Positions 30,437 to 41,911 are shown, counted from the stretch's first letter. The stretch: DNA of 64,000 bases from Epithemia pelagica (GCA_946965045.2 OX337238.1:2790001-2854000), one strand, 5' to 3'. Numbers and translations are program-made. Notes: generated from the sequence alone by a model not told the origin.

Positions 30437-33381
30437 TTATTGGTCCCCGTAGATTTCGTCTGTCCGGTATAGCCGTCCGAGACCGCGTCCACCATATCGC
30501 GAGCCCCGTCCGTACGTTGCGTCTAGGGATAAGATCAGTCTCCTAGCTAGAGTAGTTCCTAGCTTAGTGGAAAAGAGAAGGTTCCGAGCCTTTTGGTATT
30601 CCCAAACTCCCTGCGACTCTACTTGCAACAAGTGTTGTTGCAAATGGTCCTGGTGGTGAGCCTTATTATTGTTCCACAACACAGGGATGGAGGAATGCAT
30701 TGGTACGAGCACAACCATCCGCAAACGATTCCTACGACGACAGTTTCTCCAGGACCAAACGCTGGTCCCCGAAACCGTCCCAACAACAACAAGACAAAGT
30801 AACATGACCAGCACAGCTGATTTCCATTGCGAATTTCTCTCCAGACTGGCGTCGTCGTTGAGAATGGACCGACAGACTGCATCACGATGATGACGACGAC
30901 AAGAATCCAGCCATGCTAGGCCTGTTCTTTGGTAGAGAATCCTCCACATGGTCCACACTTCATACGACAGGCACTGGCAAATTGTCACATAAAATCCATG
31001 CCTCAATTCGTGTTTGATCCAGAGACGAATCGTGACATGGCAATAGTCGTACCATGCCCACTCCTTCATGCCAATTGGTGCTTCTGGAATATGACACTTT
31101 ACTTTCTCCTCGTCCTCGTTGCGGATGCAATTTTGGGAGAGACAATGGTGCAAAAGGCATTGCATGTCGTTGGTATTTTTACAGAGTTGATCGACACGAC
31201 GTGCCTGTTGCAAAATCTCCTGATGAAACCACGATTCCAAATATTGGGGCTCCGAAACGTCGTTCTGGAGGTACTCATTGGCTTGTATTCGTGAAACTGT
31301 CGATCCAGTACCGCTCTTCATGGTTGGAGCATCTGACACAGGAGTTACCTTCCATGATGACGTCCCATTTGCCAAACTCGCCGCACTTTGGTCCTCCACC
31401 ACGACCTTTGAAACGTCTTGTTGTTCCAGATCCACGTCCCAGGACGTGGAGTGTGTCGTGTCTCCGGTATCCGACGACGAGAGAGACGGGGGAGACTCCC
31501 AGTCAATGCATTCTTCTTCATCACGATCCGCATCAAAGACAATGCATTCTTCTTCATCACAATCCGAATCAAAGACAATGCGCTCTTCCTCATCACCATT
31601 ATCTTTTGCAGTGTGGCTGTTCCTGCTTGGGTGACAAGGGGACACTGCCAAAGAAGAATGCGGACTCCAGACATTGGTCATCCAGAATAAGGGCGTTCCC
31701 ACAGGATTATTGTCCTCGTCATGAGAATCAGCAGCAGCATTCTTTCCACGACCAAAGGTGTGGTCGTCCCCCAACAGAGGAGCTGACTGATGTCGTAGCA
31801 GCCGGCGTGGCAGGACCAAGCCGGTAGTTTCCGAATCGTTGTTCTCCTTCTTGTGAATCTGGGCCAGAAAAGGCAAACACGGCACGGACGTTTGTGTACC
31901 ATGCCTCGTACAAACGTCACCACTCGTGTCGCTCGTGTCGTATAAACGTCACCACTCGTGTCGCTCGTGTCGCTACTGTCGCTGCTGTTGCAAGTCCAGC
32001 GAATGGATTGGGGGGCCACCACCAAGGAGGAGGATGACGATGAGGAGGACAACGACGACAATGAGGATGAATTCGAATCCAATCGTTGATGGTTTCGACT
32101 GATGGACGACGACAAGATGGTTGTACTGGTAGCACTGTTCGGGACGATCGTGGGTGTCACGTAATTGTCGTTGTTGTTCTTCTTGTTGTCGTTGTTGTTA
32201 GGAGGGTCGTCGTCTTGCAGTTGTGGCTGTTGAATGTCACATTCCCCATCGTGGCCACCTGTATATGGATCATGGTCCAAATGTTGGTCGTTGTCGCCAT
32301 CTCGAACCGAATCCATCACCTCGGGTGGTGGTGGTGGTGGTGAAACTGCGTTGTTCTTGTTGTTGTTGTTTTTGTCGACTTTGGGAGGATCTTGTGGTGG
32401 TGTCTCTTGTAGTTTGTCCTGAATGTTTGCTATTAAGAAAGGAGATGCAGAGGCATTGCGATGGGTGGTGGTTTCCCCCAACTCTCTTCCTCTCATCATC
32501 ATCACCGAGTGCAAAGCCTTGTCGTGTTCTTGTTTTGTCATTCGACACAACCGATCAATCTGGACTTGCTGCTGACGTACCGCCATGCTTCTTGTTGTCG
32601 GTGTTGCTGTTGGTGGTGGTGGTGTGGTGGGAGTGAACCTCTTGGGTCGTCTTTGGGCACGGGTTGTTGGAGTGTTGGTGGGAGCATCTCCTCCTCCTCT
32701 TTCTTCATGGACGATTGCCAAGGATGAAGATCCAGGAGGAGGAACATATGGATCCAGGCAGGGTGGTTGGCAGTCCTCCTGCTGCTGATGGAGTACGAAC
32801 GAGTTGTTGCTGTCGGTAGATTCCGTTCCAGAACAAGTAGTGTCTACATGCCACAAAGAACAAGAGGAAGAAGAACCACAAGAATCCTCCTCCTCAGTGT
32901 TTGCGTGTGGATCTTTTGGCTGCTCTTGTTGTGGTTTGGGGGGTGATTGCTGTCGTTGTTGTTGTTGTTGTTGTGGATTGGAAGAAAAGGAGCAGAACCA
33001 ACACCCATGACAACCACCAGCGTTGTCAACCGGAGGATCGTATTGAAGAAAGGGTTGTCGGCATCGTCGTCGTCGTCGTTTCGAGAGATTGTTGTTGGGA
33101 GTGCTGCTGTGGCTGCTCCTCCTCCAAATCAATTGGACACGTCGTCGACGAGGACGACGCATGGCAGATGATTGGTAACGACCACCACGACAACAACTCC
33201 GACAACACTGATCCTCATCCGGTGGTTTCCATTGGTTGTTTCGTGATGATGTTTGTTGTTGTTGTTGTTGGAGCAAGACGACACTTTGGGTCCAGGCCTG
33301 CCACAAGTTGTAAAAGGCGACATCCTCATCCGGATTGGGCTCCACCACTGCCACGGCAGAACCCTGCGAGGAGCATGTCAT
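30437..33381 (-). pseudogene. Q/N/S-rich protein with C-terminal membrane segment, copy B, frameshifted
   Basis: Starts at ATG 33381. The N-terminal 500 residues are low complexity, rich in glutamine, asparagine, serine and proline. The frame then becomes implausible after a 32-bp tandem duplication (31912-31975). Removing one copy of that repeat joins the frame to the long open frame ending at 30437. That frame holds acidic repeats (EEECIVFD), a helical W/C/H-rich region, and one hydrophobic segment of about 20 residues near 30778-30840 followed by basic residues. One membrane-spanning helix is therefore likely. No known domain is seen. Partial copies lie at 1-819 and 54480-55447. It is divergently paired with a kelch gene. 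It may be a single recent frameshift in an otherwise intact gene, or a length polymorphism. Confidence 0.6.
31912..31975. repeat. 32-bp tandem duplication causing a frameshift
   Basis: Two adjacent copies share 29 identical leading bases (starting AAACGTCACC). Since 32 is not a multiple of three, it shifts the reading frame of the minus-strand gene. Deleting one copy reconnects the two halves. Confidence 0.9.
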
Positions 33382-33640
33382 GGTAGATTCAACACAAACA
33401 GAAATGAGGATGCGTGTTGTAAGGTGGAAGGAACCCTTGCCTTTGTACAGTCGGCATCACAGTCATACACTCTCCCTCTTATACAGTTTCTCGTCTATGG
33501 ATCGGTCCATCTCATCCTCTCATCATCGGTTGGCATCCGAGTCCCGAGTCCAAGAAGTACTTTCGCGACCCACGTTCGACAAGGGGTACAGTAAACCCCG
33601 ATTTTGTACTTTAGTACTATTTTCCACTTCTCTTGAAGTC

Positions 33641-33706
33641 TCATAACCTATTAGAACGTACCTCCAAGGTGCATCATAACCTATTAGAACATGCCTCCAG
33701 CGTGCA
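33641..33706. repeat. Two tandem 33-bp subterminal repeats in the CACTA-like element
   Basis: Units 33641-33673 and 33674-33706 share TCATAACCTATTAGAAC and most of the rest. Subterminal repeats of this kind bind accessory transposition proteins in known CACTA elements; the role here is inferred. Confidence 0.65.
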
Positions 33707-33882
33707 ACAACAACAGATGCAAAAGCAAAGCGGGTGATAAACTACTACGGATATGAACGAGCACAACAACAGACATGTCAACAACGTGCACTGCTCACTA
33801 CTACTACTACTTATTCCTGGCGGGTTGGTTCATTATTCAACAATCAAACAAGAATCATGAACGGCTGCCCCACCACCTGTGA

Positions 33883-34547
33883 TTAGTTCTTCTTTTTGTT
33901 GTTGCGTCGCGTCGACCGACGAGCAAACAAAGGTGAGTCATCGCTATCATTGCTGTTGTTGTTGTTGTTCCATTTCTTCTTCGTCTTCTGTAACTCATCA
34001 TCCTCTTCACGTTCATGTCGTGAATCAGGGCTCATCAAGTCGAAAGCCTTGAGAAGGCGCTCGTCTTGCATCATGGTGACATCCTGAGAAAATGAGTCCT
34101 TGGTGTACACAACACCATCGTCCGACGACTCGTCAGTTGAGGCTTCTTCTTCTCCTTCTCCTTCGTGAATGGTACCAACCCCGTGGTCCGTGCGTTCAGC
34201 ATCCTTCATCTTGAAGGCAATGACGCTCAACGGGTCTTTGGATTGCATCGAACGGTGACGCTGGTCGAGGTAAACAAGCTTCCAGCAGTCACCGTCGATG
34301 CAAATGGTTCCTGGAACCGATACAACAAAAAGGTAAGTACGTGAAACAGCAGAGACAAGTGTACAACGTGTTTCTCACCTGTGAAGTTGTCCACAGAAAA
34401 CGAAAAAGGCGACGAAGACGACGATGACGACACGACAATGCCATCAGTGGCAACACCATTGAGGACAGCAGTGGTGCCTGAAGCTTGGTCCTTCAGGATT
34501 GCCGTGAGGCAATTTCCATCCGGTTGCTTCTGCTCATCTGCTTGCAT
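33883..34547 (-). CDS. Spliced accessory protein of the CACTA-like element
   Basis: Two open frames join through a 68-bp intron. Exon 1 is 34547-34379 and exon 2 is 34310-33883, with donor GTGAGA at 34378 and acceptor TTCCAG ending at 34311. The junction keeps the frame and gives 198 aa. Across the splice the protein reads FTGTICIDGDCWKLVYLD. A serine run precedes the junction. The C-terminal half is acidic then basic and asparagine-rich, ending RRNNKKKN, so it could be nuclear. No domain is recognised. Upstream exons are possible because the frame continues above the chosen ATG. Its place inside the transposon suggests an auxiliary DNA-binding factor, by analogy with TnpA-type proteins, but there is no sequence similarity to support that. 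Confidence 0.6.
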
Positions 34548-34879
34548 GGTTTCCAAAAAGTGAAGAGATGCAACAATCAAACGAAGTGCTTCTCCACCAT
34601 GTGTAGAAGAGCTTGCGTGCGCTTCCCGCCTTGTCCGCAACAAGACTGCACACGTGCTTGACCTGTGGGAACGACGTTCCCACTTTTTGAATATCAACAA
34701 TCATTCCACAATCGGGAATGATGAGAGAGCGAAGCACATGGTGATGCAAGATGCAACAATCAAACAGCGCAGGAGGCCACTCCATCGTCCGCGCCAGCAG
34801 CCAAGGACGAGGACGGCGACGGAACTAACACAACAAACAAACTTTGACGACGACGACAACAACCCAATCCACGGACCAC

Positions 34880-35440
34880 GGAGCTGACAGCAAACAACAA
34901 CAACAACAAAACACGCCACGGCGACATCAACAAACAACAACAACAACAAAACACACCACGGCGACATCAACAACACAATCCACGACGCTGACAGGAAACA
35001 ACAACAACAACAACACAACCCGCGACAACAAGCGACAACAACAACGACGACGACAACACAACCCGCGACGAAGACAACAGCAACAACGTCAAGACAAGCC
35101 ATGGCAACAACAACACACCACTGCGACATCAACACACGACAACAACAACACAATCCACGACGCTGACAGGAAACAACAACAACAACACCAACAACACAAC
35201 CCGTGACAACAAGCGACGACAACAACGACGACGACAACACAACCCGCGACAAAGACAACAGCAACAACGTCAAGACAAGCCGTGGCAACAACAACAGTAG
35301 CAACACAAGCCGCGACGACAACAACAACATCAACAACGACAACGCAAGCAACCACGCTGACCTCAAACAACAAGAAGAAGAACGACAACGACACAAGCCA
35401 CGACAACACACGCCCCCGTGGCAGAAGCAACGGAAAAGAA
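34880..35440. repeat. CAA-rich tandem repeat region
   Basis: A low-complexity CAA/CGA tract between the two small genes. It contains two long imperfect units about 177 bp apart, each starting ACGACGCTGACAGGAAAC (34982 and 35159) and ending near CAAGACAAGCC. The cysteine/leucine-rich frames on the other strand are artefacts of this composition. Confidence 0.75.
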
Positions 35441-35477
35441 CAGGACTGCTGGTGGCGGCAAAAACGACGCAACAACA

Positions 35478-35903
35478 ATGAGATTGACTGGTGGAATGTT
35501 TGAGGTCGGAATAGTAGACCGTGATTCAGAGGATCACATGTGGACTCGGAGCCACAGTGCCGCTCTCTTTGTCGGCAAGACAAACTTTGGGCATGGCTTT
35601 CAAGTGTCTTACACCGGTGCCGACAAAACGCTGGTCCATAAGACATTTCTGTCCCATGAAGTGTTGGCTTGGGATGTCTTTCGTGTCAGGAGTCAACGCA
35701 ATGGACACGAGGGACTCGAGTTCTTCGCAGTCGTTCCATTGCCTTTGGGACATGAAGGAGACCGATGTCACGTTGGAGAAGAGTGTCGGGAGTGGATGCT
35801 TCGCTTCACCATCATGGGGCACCATGAGTCTTTCAAGCTCCTAAAAACAGCGTGCCGTGACAATGGTTTCCCGAAGCGGGGACTTGTACTAGAGAAAGCT
35901 TAG
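35478..35903 (+). CDS. Small ORF of the CACTA-like element, unknown
   Basis: The open frame runs from 35418, but the first ATG is at 35478, giving 141 aa. The sequence has normal amino-acid composition with beta-type alternation (for example FEVGIVDRDSEDHMW and LEFFAVVPLPLGHEGD) and ends at TAG 35903, only 51 bp from the end of the convergent transposase gene. No family is recognised. It might be the last exon of a longer gene whose upstream part lies in or before the CAA-rich tract. Being inside the transposon ends, it is probably an element-encoded accessory protein. Confidence 0.5.
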   Translation: MRLTGGMFEVGIVDRDSEDHMWTRSHSAALFVGKTNFGHGFQVSYTGADKTLVHKTFLSHEVLAWDVFRVRSQRNGHEGLEFFAVVPLPLGHEGDRCHVGEECREWMLRFTIMGHHESFKLLKTACRDNGFPKRGLVLEKA

Positions 35904-35954
35904 TCATTAACCAAAACCTTACTTAGTATTCCTTACATGCGATTATGGTAGCTA

Positions 35955-36891
35955 TCATGATTCCGACTGAAGCAGCTTTTGGTGTCGTAGTTCATCAAGT
36001 CGGGGGTACTTCTCCTCTTGGATAGCGAACATCGATAGAAGTGCCACCCGCTCAGAGTCACGCAAGGCCTTGTGCTTGTTGCCTTTGTAGGATTTGGGGG
36101 CTTCTTGATCACCCCCCTCACCATTTCTCCTGTTCACGTTCCGTTGTACCGCTTTCGTGACCGCAACAAGCCTGTCTTGCACTGCGTCATTCTTTGTCAT
36201 CACCTCCAACTGAGCTACAACTTGCCCCTTTGTTGAGTGGTTTAGAGACTTCATGCGGCTTTCCATCTGCGCCCCAGTCTGATGGGCGCGCTCGCCTTCA
36301 TCTTCACCCAAATCACCGATTCCGCCGTACCGTTTCACTGCGTCAAGTGCATGGTCTTCCAAAATGTGCATCTTGGGTGAAATTGGGATGTCGAGTGCTC
36401 GCCATACCGAAGAAGCATGCTTCAAATGATGCTCTAAGTGGAGCACCTGTTGTGGCGTGATGTGATTCCGAGGCGTCTGCAAATTAGAAAAAGTGGCATC
36501 GAGATGCCCCATCAATCGTTCATAGGCATCAATCACCCTTTTGATTGTCGCATTATCCACCCATTTCTGTTTGTCCGGGAGGTCCCGGACGTAGACCCAA
36601 ATCTCTTCGAAGATAAACTTCCAATCAACCAACACTGTGCTGCAGGGGTTGCCTTGCAGAGCACCCCCATGAAACGCTGCCCTGTCAATTCCATGGGCAC
36701 GCTCGATCTCTTCGAACTTGCGATAGACAGGTTGTCCATGCTTTCGTGAGTTCTCAGGGACACTCTTCTCTTTGTCCCATTCAAGTTTTGCTTCTTTAAC
36801 CAACTTTGCCCTTGCCTTCCGCTCACCATCCTTCTCCTTCAGGCTTTGTTTCAACAAAGCAATCTCAGCTGCAATGTGCTCATCCGGAACC

Positions 36892-36926
<35 letters not shown>

Positions 36927-39386
36927 TTCCTGTTTCTGCCGCGTGATTTCCATCAGCTCGCTCACCACTTGTTCTTCTTTCTTTTTCCGTCTGAGCCATT
37001 CCGTTTCAAGATCGATCCAGGCTGCTGTGTAGATCTCACAGGCAGCCTGGAGATCACTGTACAAACAATCTAGAGCCTTGTTCACAACGCCCAACTTGAT
37101 GTGGAGAACAGGCATTGACACATGACACACATCCACGGCAGTAAGCAAAGGCACATTTTTTATTCCCTTTCGCAGGGCACCCTTTGCATTCTCATCGAGC
37201 GTTTTGTTGTATTCAAGCTGGGCCTTCATTGTCGCAAGCGACCACTTTGTGCCTCGAGCATGACTAAGTGGCTGCCATTCTGCCTTTGTCAGCTGACAAA
37301 AGGCACACCAGCAGCTAGACATGCCTTCTCGCCCATAGTTGGTCATAATTTGGGCTAGGTCTCCTGCCAAGAACACTTCTACTGGGAGTCCTCCATAGAA
37401 GCGTGTGTCGCTAGGTTGGTCAGGACGTGACCCCGCAAGCCTTGAGTAGTACCACTCTTCATTTTCATTTAGTTGGGCTCGCTTCCACACGTCGATACCG
37501 CCTTTCTCTGTCAACTGACTTAGCGCACTGTCTAGTTTTGGCATGTAGGTGCTTTTCAGGATCTCGTAGGTGTCCTTCTTGCACCTAGCATCTGCTAGAC
37601 TGTAGGAGTCTTTGTGTTCCGTCCACTTATTTGAGCTAGGGTCATGTTTCCGACAAATTTAGACCGCATGGGCACGAGAGAAGCCTTTCCCATGGTCGGC
37701 CGACACAACCATATCAATAGAGGTCCAATGCTGTCGAGTGTCAGCTCGATTAAACACAGTATCGCAAAAGTAAAGCAATACCTGTGTCGCATCTCGCACA
37801 CTCCATTCGATTGACTCGTTGTTTAATTGTAGCGTATTGCATTCCGGTGCCACAGCCTTCTTAGTTACTAGGACTCTCTTTAGCTCATCAGGTGAGCTAA
37901 CCAGGGGACATCCGAACCAGTACTTGAGGTGACGTGCAATCAGTCTTGCCTGCGAGTAGTTTATGTTTGCGTCCGACCACATGGCAAACGTTGCAACCGG
38001 GTCCATTGCAACGCACGCAAACTTTTGTTGTTTCACTGCCTCCTTGACCCCATTCGGAAATCTCTTGCCGAGATGGGCAAAGAGATTCTTTGCCGTATAC
38101 TCCATGTTGGTCAGCTCCTCTTCTTGCCCCTCCTCTAACTGATCCTCCTCTAGCTCATCTACCTCGTCATTTCGCACATCTGTACTCGGCTTCAACACCT
38201 TCCGCGGCCTGTCGTTTTGTTTCCCGAGTCCTTCCAAGACTTGATCAATCCACTTGAAGTGTCTGTCTTGCTCATGGAAGCTTTTCAAATTGGTAGATTT
38301 TGGTATCCGAACCAAAGATACCATCCTACCGTTAGACATCCGGGTCGTGAGCACATCGTGCTTTCTTCGCTTGTCAGATAGAGTGACAAGGTCTCGCACA
38401 AGATCACTAACCACGCGTTTGTTTGTTGTGTCAATTCCATAGGCATGCAACGTAGGTGTGCTCAATTTTTGATTGGGGGTCATAAAACTTTGAACCCCCA
38501 ACATTTCGCCTCTTTCTCTCTCGTTGTGTTCATACAGTACTTTCATGACGGAGGCGAGGGCACCAGCAAGATCTTGCTCCTCAAAAGATTCGGATTCCAA
38601 AAAGTATTCTTCCATCACATCGAAGAACTCCGGCTTGAAGACTTTCGGAAACAAATGACAAATCAGCTGTTGCTTGATGAGTTGATTCCGGCTCACGTGC
38701 TGCTTGTTGTTGTTCTGGTTGGTAGCAGGAGTGGTGATCTTTGAATTGTTCTCCATTCTCATCGCTCGTTTTCTTTCATTCTCCAATGTCTCACTGGAGA
38801 GAGAAACTCGCTTTTGCGTCCTCTTGTCATCAGCAGCTGCTCCTCTTGGCCTCTTCAGGATGCTACTTCTGCGCCGCCTTGGAGATGGGGTTTTTATCAG
38901 CGTTGTTGGATTCGTAGTCGTCCCCGTAGAACTGTCACCAGCTTGTTTTGTTGTTGCATTCAGAAGCAGCTTTTTTGTTTGTACTGCAATGGATTTGGTA
39001 TTTTGAATCGATGGCTTGGTGAAATTTCGGAAGACATAAAGCAGACTTGCACTCGTTTTGTCGCAACCCACTTCAAGGAAATGTTGCCGTTGCTCATTTC
39101 CATACCTGCTTTTCGTGAGCGCTGTGATGTCTCGTAGGTGAAACCGGTCTAGGAAGGTTTCAATTTTCCTCTCTTGAACTCTCCACGACGAGGATGTTGA
39201 TTCGTTCGTTGTTGCCACTCGTGACACCCATCCGACAACACTCAATAGGCACATTAGGGACTCCGTAGAGATCCCAAGTAGATTAGCGAGACTGTTCTCA
39301 TCGCTTTCACCTACATTTATGCCATACCACCATGGCCTATTGGCCGAACCAATTTCACGGATCAACTTTGCGAGTGCTTCGTCCAT
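35955..39386 (-). pseudogene. DDE-type transposase of the CACTA-like element, one internal stop
   Basis: Two long open frames in the same frame (39386-37659 and 37544-35955) are separated by a single TAA at 37661-37659 and 38 sense codons. Together they make 1144 codons. Likely catalytic features: SADHGKGFS just before the stop (first Asp), AGDLAQI near 37365 (second Asp), a CWCAFC zinc-knuckle-like motif directly after it, and GEDEGERAHQ near 36290 (Glu plus a nearby His). That order resembles CMC/KDZ-type transposases, and the element ends support CACTA/CMC. A glutamine run lies near 36894-36930. The only visible lesion is the stop, so this is a very young pseudogene or a gene read through the stop. 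The family assignment is inference. Confidence 0.7.
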
Positions 39387-39773
39387 GACGATCCAAGTTG
39401 TTGGAGGCTACTACTCCAGCGGAAGATGGCAAAAATAGTGCAATCGCGAACACTTTCTAGGGTATTATGGACAACTATCATCTGAATGAAGCTGTGCAAT
39501 ATGTTCGCGATTGGAGAACTACATCCCGCGGTATCATCATCGTTGATGCGCAAATCACGAGTTCTGCACTTCAAAAAATGGAACGAGATAGGATACACAC
39601 ATGGGCACGTGTGGAGGGTCGGCCGGCGAAGACCTACAACCTAGAGACCAAGACCAAGTGAATACTGTAGGCATAATATTACAATACAAAATCGGCTCCT
39701 TGTCGAACGTGACCATACTTTGTAGCACCTAATACCTATCCATCCGATCCCATCTCAGACGCCCGCGACTCCA

Positions 39774-41638
39774 ATACGAGCTTTGGGTACCGAATGGGCC
39801 CGCGCGCTGTCACCGGACCTGTCCAGAAACTATTTCATTAACTATGACCCAAACAGTACACAATCTACATGCTAAATATAAGACCCGAAACTACCCCTTC
39901 CACCAATAGTCTAACTTTGAACGCTAATATCTCCAGGAATAAACGGCCAAAACTCTCAGGACCAAGTTCCCAACATATCTACATCAAACATAGAAGTCGA
40001 ATGCGTCCTCACCTGAGAGTTTCGAGTCTTTTAATTTTGTTGGATTCACGGTAGAAAAAGACCTCTCTTTATGCGACCAAAATTTTGTCACACGCTCCAC
40101 AAAGCACCTCCGCCTGCCCAGTCGAGAACATAAAGAATATACCGACCTGAGGATGAACAATAGTCTCAGTCGCTTTTTAATCTCACCCAAAATTCCAAAA
40201 TTTCACATATCGGCATGTGTGTGGGTCCATGTCATTCATCTCCTCCTCATACGACCAATGCGACAACAGAGGTGCGATTATCTCATCCTTCAAGTTACCT
40301 TTGACATCATACAACTTCGGACAGTGGATTCCTGTATATAACTGAAGAATAAGGAAGAGTCTCGCACCCAGTCTCATCAAACCATGGGCAAGAAACGCCG
40401 AAACGCTCCCCCGTCTTCGACCAGCTCAACACAAGAAAAGAAGAAGAAACCTGCACGAAGCAAGCCAAAGAAAGATGCACTTCCCCAGCACCCACCCACA
40501 TTCCAAGCCAACCAACGCGTTACAAGATCTACGGCCCACATTCCATCACCGAACAAAGTAACGCGGCAACGACGCAAGGACACCGCCATCCCACTTTACA
40601 ACAACTCTACTGAACGAGAGAGAATCGAAGCCATACGGACTGATTTCGAGGACTCAGAGTTCAAACCATGTTCTATTTTCGGGATGAATAGACACAAAGA
40701 GTTTCCTGGTTTTTTCTTTTGTGGTAACTGTTATTTCGCTGACTCTCGCAAACAAACAAAGCCGCACCTACCAACCAATTGCAAGGCCAAGGACGGCATT
40801 TTCTCATGTCGAGCCAAGCACACGATGCTTGACGAACCAACGTACAAGAAATTGTCGAAGAACTACCACAAAAAACCAACCTCAAGGAAACCACCACCAC
40901 TTGATGATTTGTCTACTTGCCTACCGACCAGCGATACGTCGTTTCCTGGTTCGAACATCGAAACCACCCCTCGAGATGTGGCCGACCATGACAAACAATT
41001 CAATGCTTTCTGCTCCAGGCCCGGACATAATGGGACGTTGGGAATGGCTCGGGAGAGATGGGTGGCATTTAAGAGGTTGATTTTGAGGAGGGAAGAGTGG
41101 GAAAAACAATGTCAGACAATGCTTCCCTTCGAATCTCTTGGTGATGCGGGCAATCGTTGTCGTGCCTTTGTCTTGGTTTGGAAGTTTCACATGAACAAAA
41201 CTTCCAAATCGAAGGTGATCGTCTATAGCTGGAACGTACAGAGGCCGTTCGTTAACGTTAGCCCAAAGGTCATAATATTCCGATGGTTTGGGAATGGGTG
41301 GCATCTTTGATTTGTCTTCTTAGGTGACTTTCTATGATGTTGGGAAAGGTGCAATGGAGATGAGATCTTGTGTCGTGTTGCTTGTGGTCTCACTCGGATG
41401 TTATCGAGAATTTGATGCCGAGTGCGAGCTTTGGGAGGTTGATCCTTGTGAATGCCGGATATAAATATGACAGAAAATCAGAAAAAGGTATTAAGTAATA
41501 ACTTTGAGTGGACATGGTTTGGAATGTCTTTATTTCTGTTCATTTATCGTCGCAAGCCGATAAATTGGAGCGCCAGCCTGACACGACTTGACGGTTGGTC
41601 CGAAAAAGTCACCAGCGACCGACATCAAAAGCTCGTAT
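39774..41638 (+). mobile_element. Unclassified 1.9-kb element with ATACGAGCTTT ends
   Basis: The flanks match the continuous module sequence (compare 51420-51460: ...GCGACTCCA then ...GGAATCCCC). The inserted DNA begins ATACGAGCTTTGG and ends with the complement of ATACGAGCTTTTG. It is bordered by CCA on both sides (39771-39773 and 41639-41641), so a 3-bp target duplication is likely. Inner sequence also shows loose inverted similarity (GTCACCGGACC against GTGACTTTTTCGGACC). It carries one ORF. The superfamily cannot be assigned; it is probably a deleted derivative. Confidence 0.6.
40384..41310 (+). CDS. Hypothetical protein of the unclassified element
   Basis: 308 aa from ATG 40384 in good context (ACCATGG). 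The N-terminus is very basic, with KKRR and KKKKPARSKPKK clusters that look like nuclear-localisation signals. A cysteine cluster follows at residues 118-147 (FFCGNCYF ... NCKAK ... FSC) and could bind zinc. The last 100 residues look less protein-like. On the opposite strand 40921-41304 reads a plausible segment (FGSFVHVKLP), so the true 3' part may belong to another gene or be rearranged. No transposase motif is recognised. Confidence 0.45.
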   Translation: MGKKRRNAPPSSTSSTQEKKKKPARSKPKKDALPQHPPTFQANQRVTRSTAHIPSPNKVTRQRRKDTAIPLYNNSTERERIEAIRTDFEDSEFKPCSIFGMNRHKEFPGFFFCGNCYFADSRKQTKPHLPTNCKAKDGIFSCRAKHTMLDEPTYKKLSKNYHKKPTSRKPPPLDDLSTCLPTSDTSFPGSNIETTPRDVADHDKQFNAFCSRPGHNGTLGMARERWVAFKRLILRREEWEKQCQTMLPFESLGDAGNRCRAFVLVWKFHMNKTSKSKVIVYSWNVQRPFVNVSPKVIIFRWFGNGWHL

Positions 41639-41700
41639 CCAACAAAGAATCCCCATCGCGCGCGCATCTCATCAAGATGTCCTCACCATGACGATACAAC

Positions 41701-41864
41701 TGTTGAAATTGTGGCCTATATTTGGCAACGAACGACAAATGTGTGTAAACTACAACGGCTATGTGGCCGATTTTGGTGGGAGCTGTGTACGACTCCCATC
41801 TGTGAACCAAGGTAGTTTTCTCTGTAATGAACGTATAATCTTTCTGATAAGCGAACTTTTAGCA
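41701..41864 (+). repeat. E1 5' long terminal repeat
   Basis: 164 bp. It is followed by GTTTATCAGACCC, which resembles the initiator-Met type primer site (ATCAGA core) but lacks its TGG tip, so the primer is uncertain. Confidence 0.9.
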
Positions 41865-41911
41865 GTTTATCAGACCCATTCGTTCCGATTTTTCGAGTGA
41901 ACTACATCACC

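Larger units (their letters stand above)
33571..39711 (-). mobile_element. CACTA-like (CMC) DNA transposon
   Basis: Inverted ends CACGTTCGACAAGG are perfect over 14 bp (33571-33584 and 39698-39711), with a further shared CGATTTTGTA inside. The 3-bp target duplication is ACC (33568-33570 and 39712-39714). The uninterrupted site is visible at 7950-7970, where the flanks are continuous. A CAC tip and 3-bp duplication fit CACTA/CMC elements. The 6141-bp element carries a broken transposase gene, a spliced accessory gene, a second small ORF and a CAA-rich tandem-repeat region. Confidence 0.9.

Noticed and set aside
34701-35411. A 236-aa Cys/Leu/Val-rich open frame on the minus strand resembling a membrane protein
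   Set aside because: It is the complement of the CAA/CGA simple-sequence tract; its composition follows directly from the repeat.
40921-41304. Minus-strand frame in the 1.9-kb element with a BAH-like FGSFVHVKLP stretch
   Set aside because: It is too short and isolated, and it overlaps the plus-strand ORF; mentioned only as an alternative.
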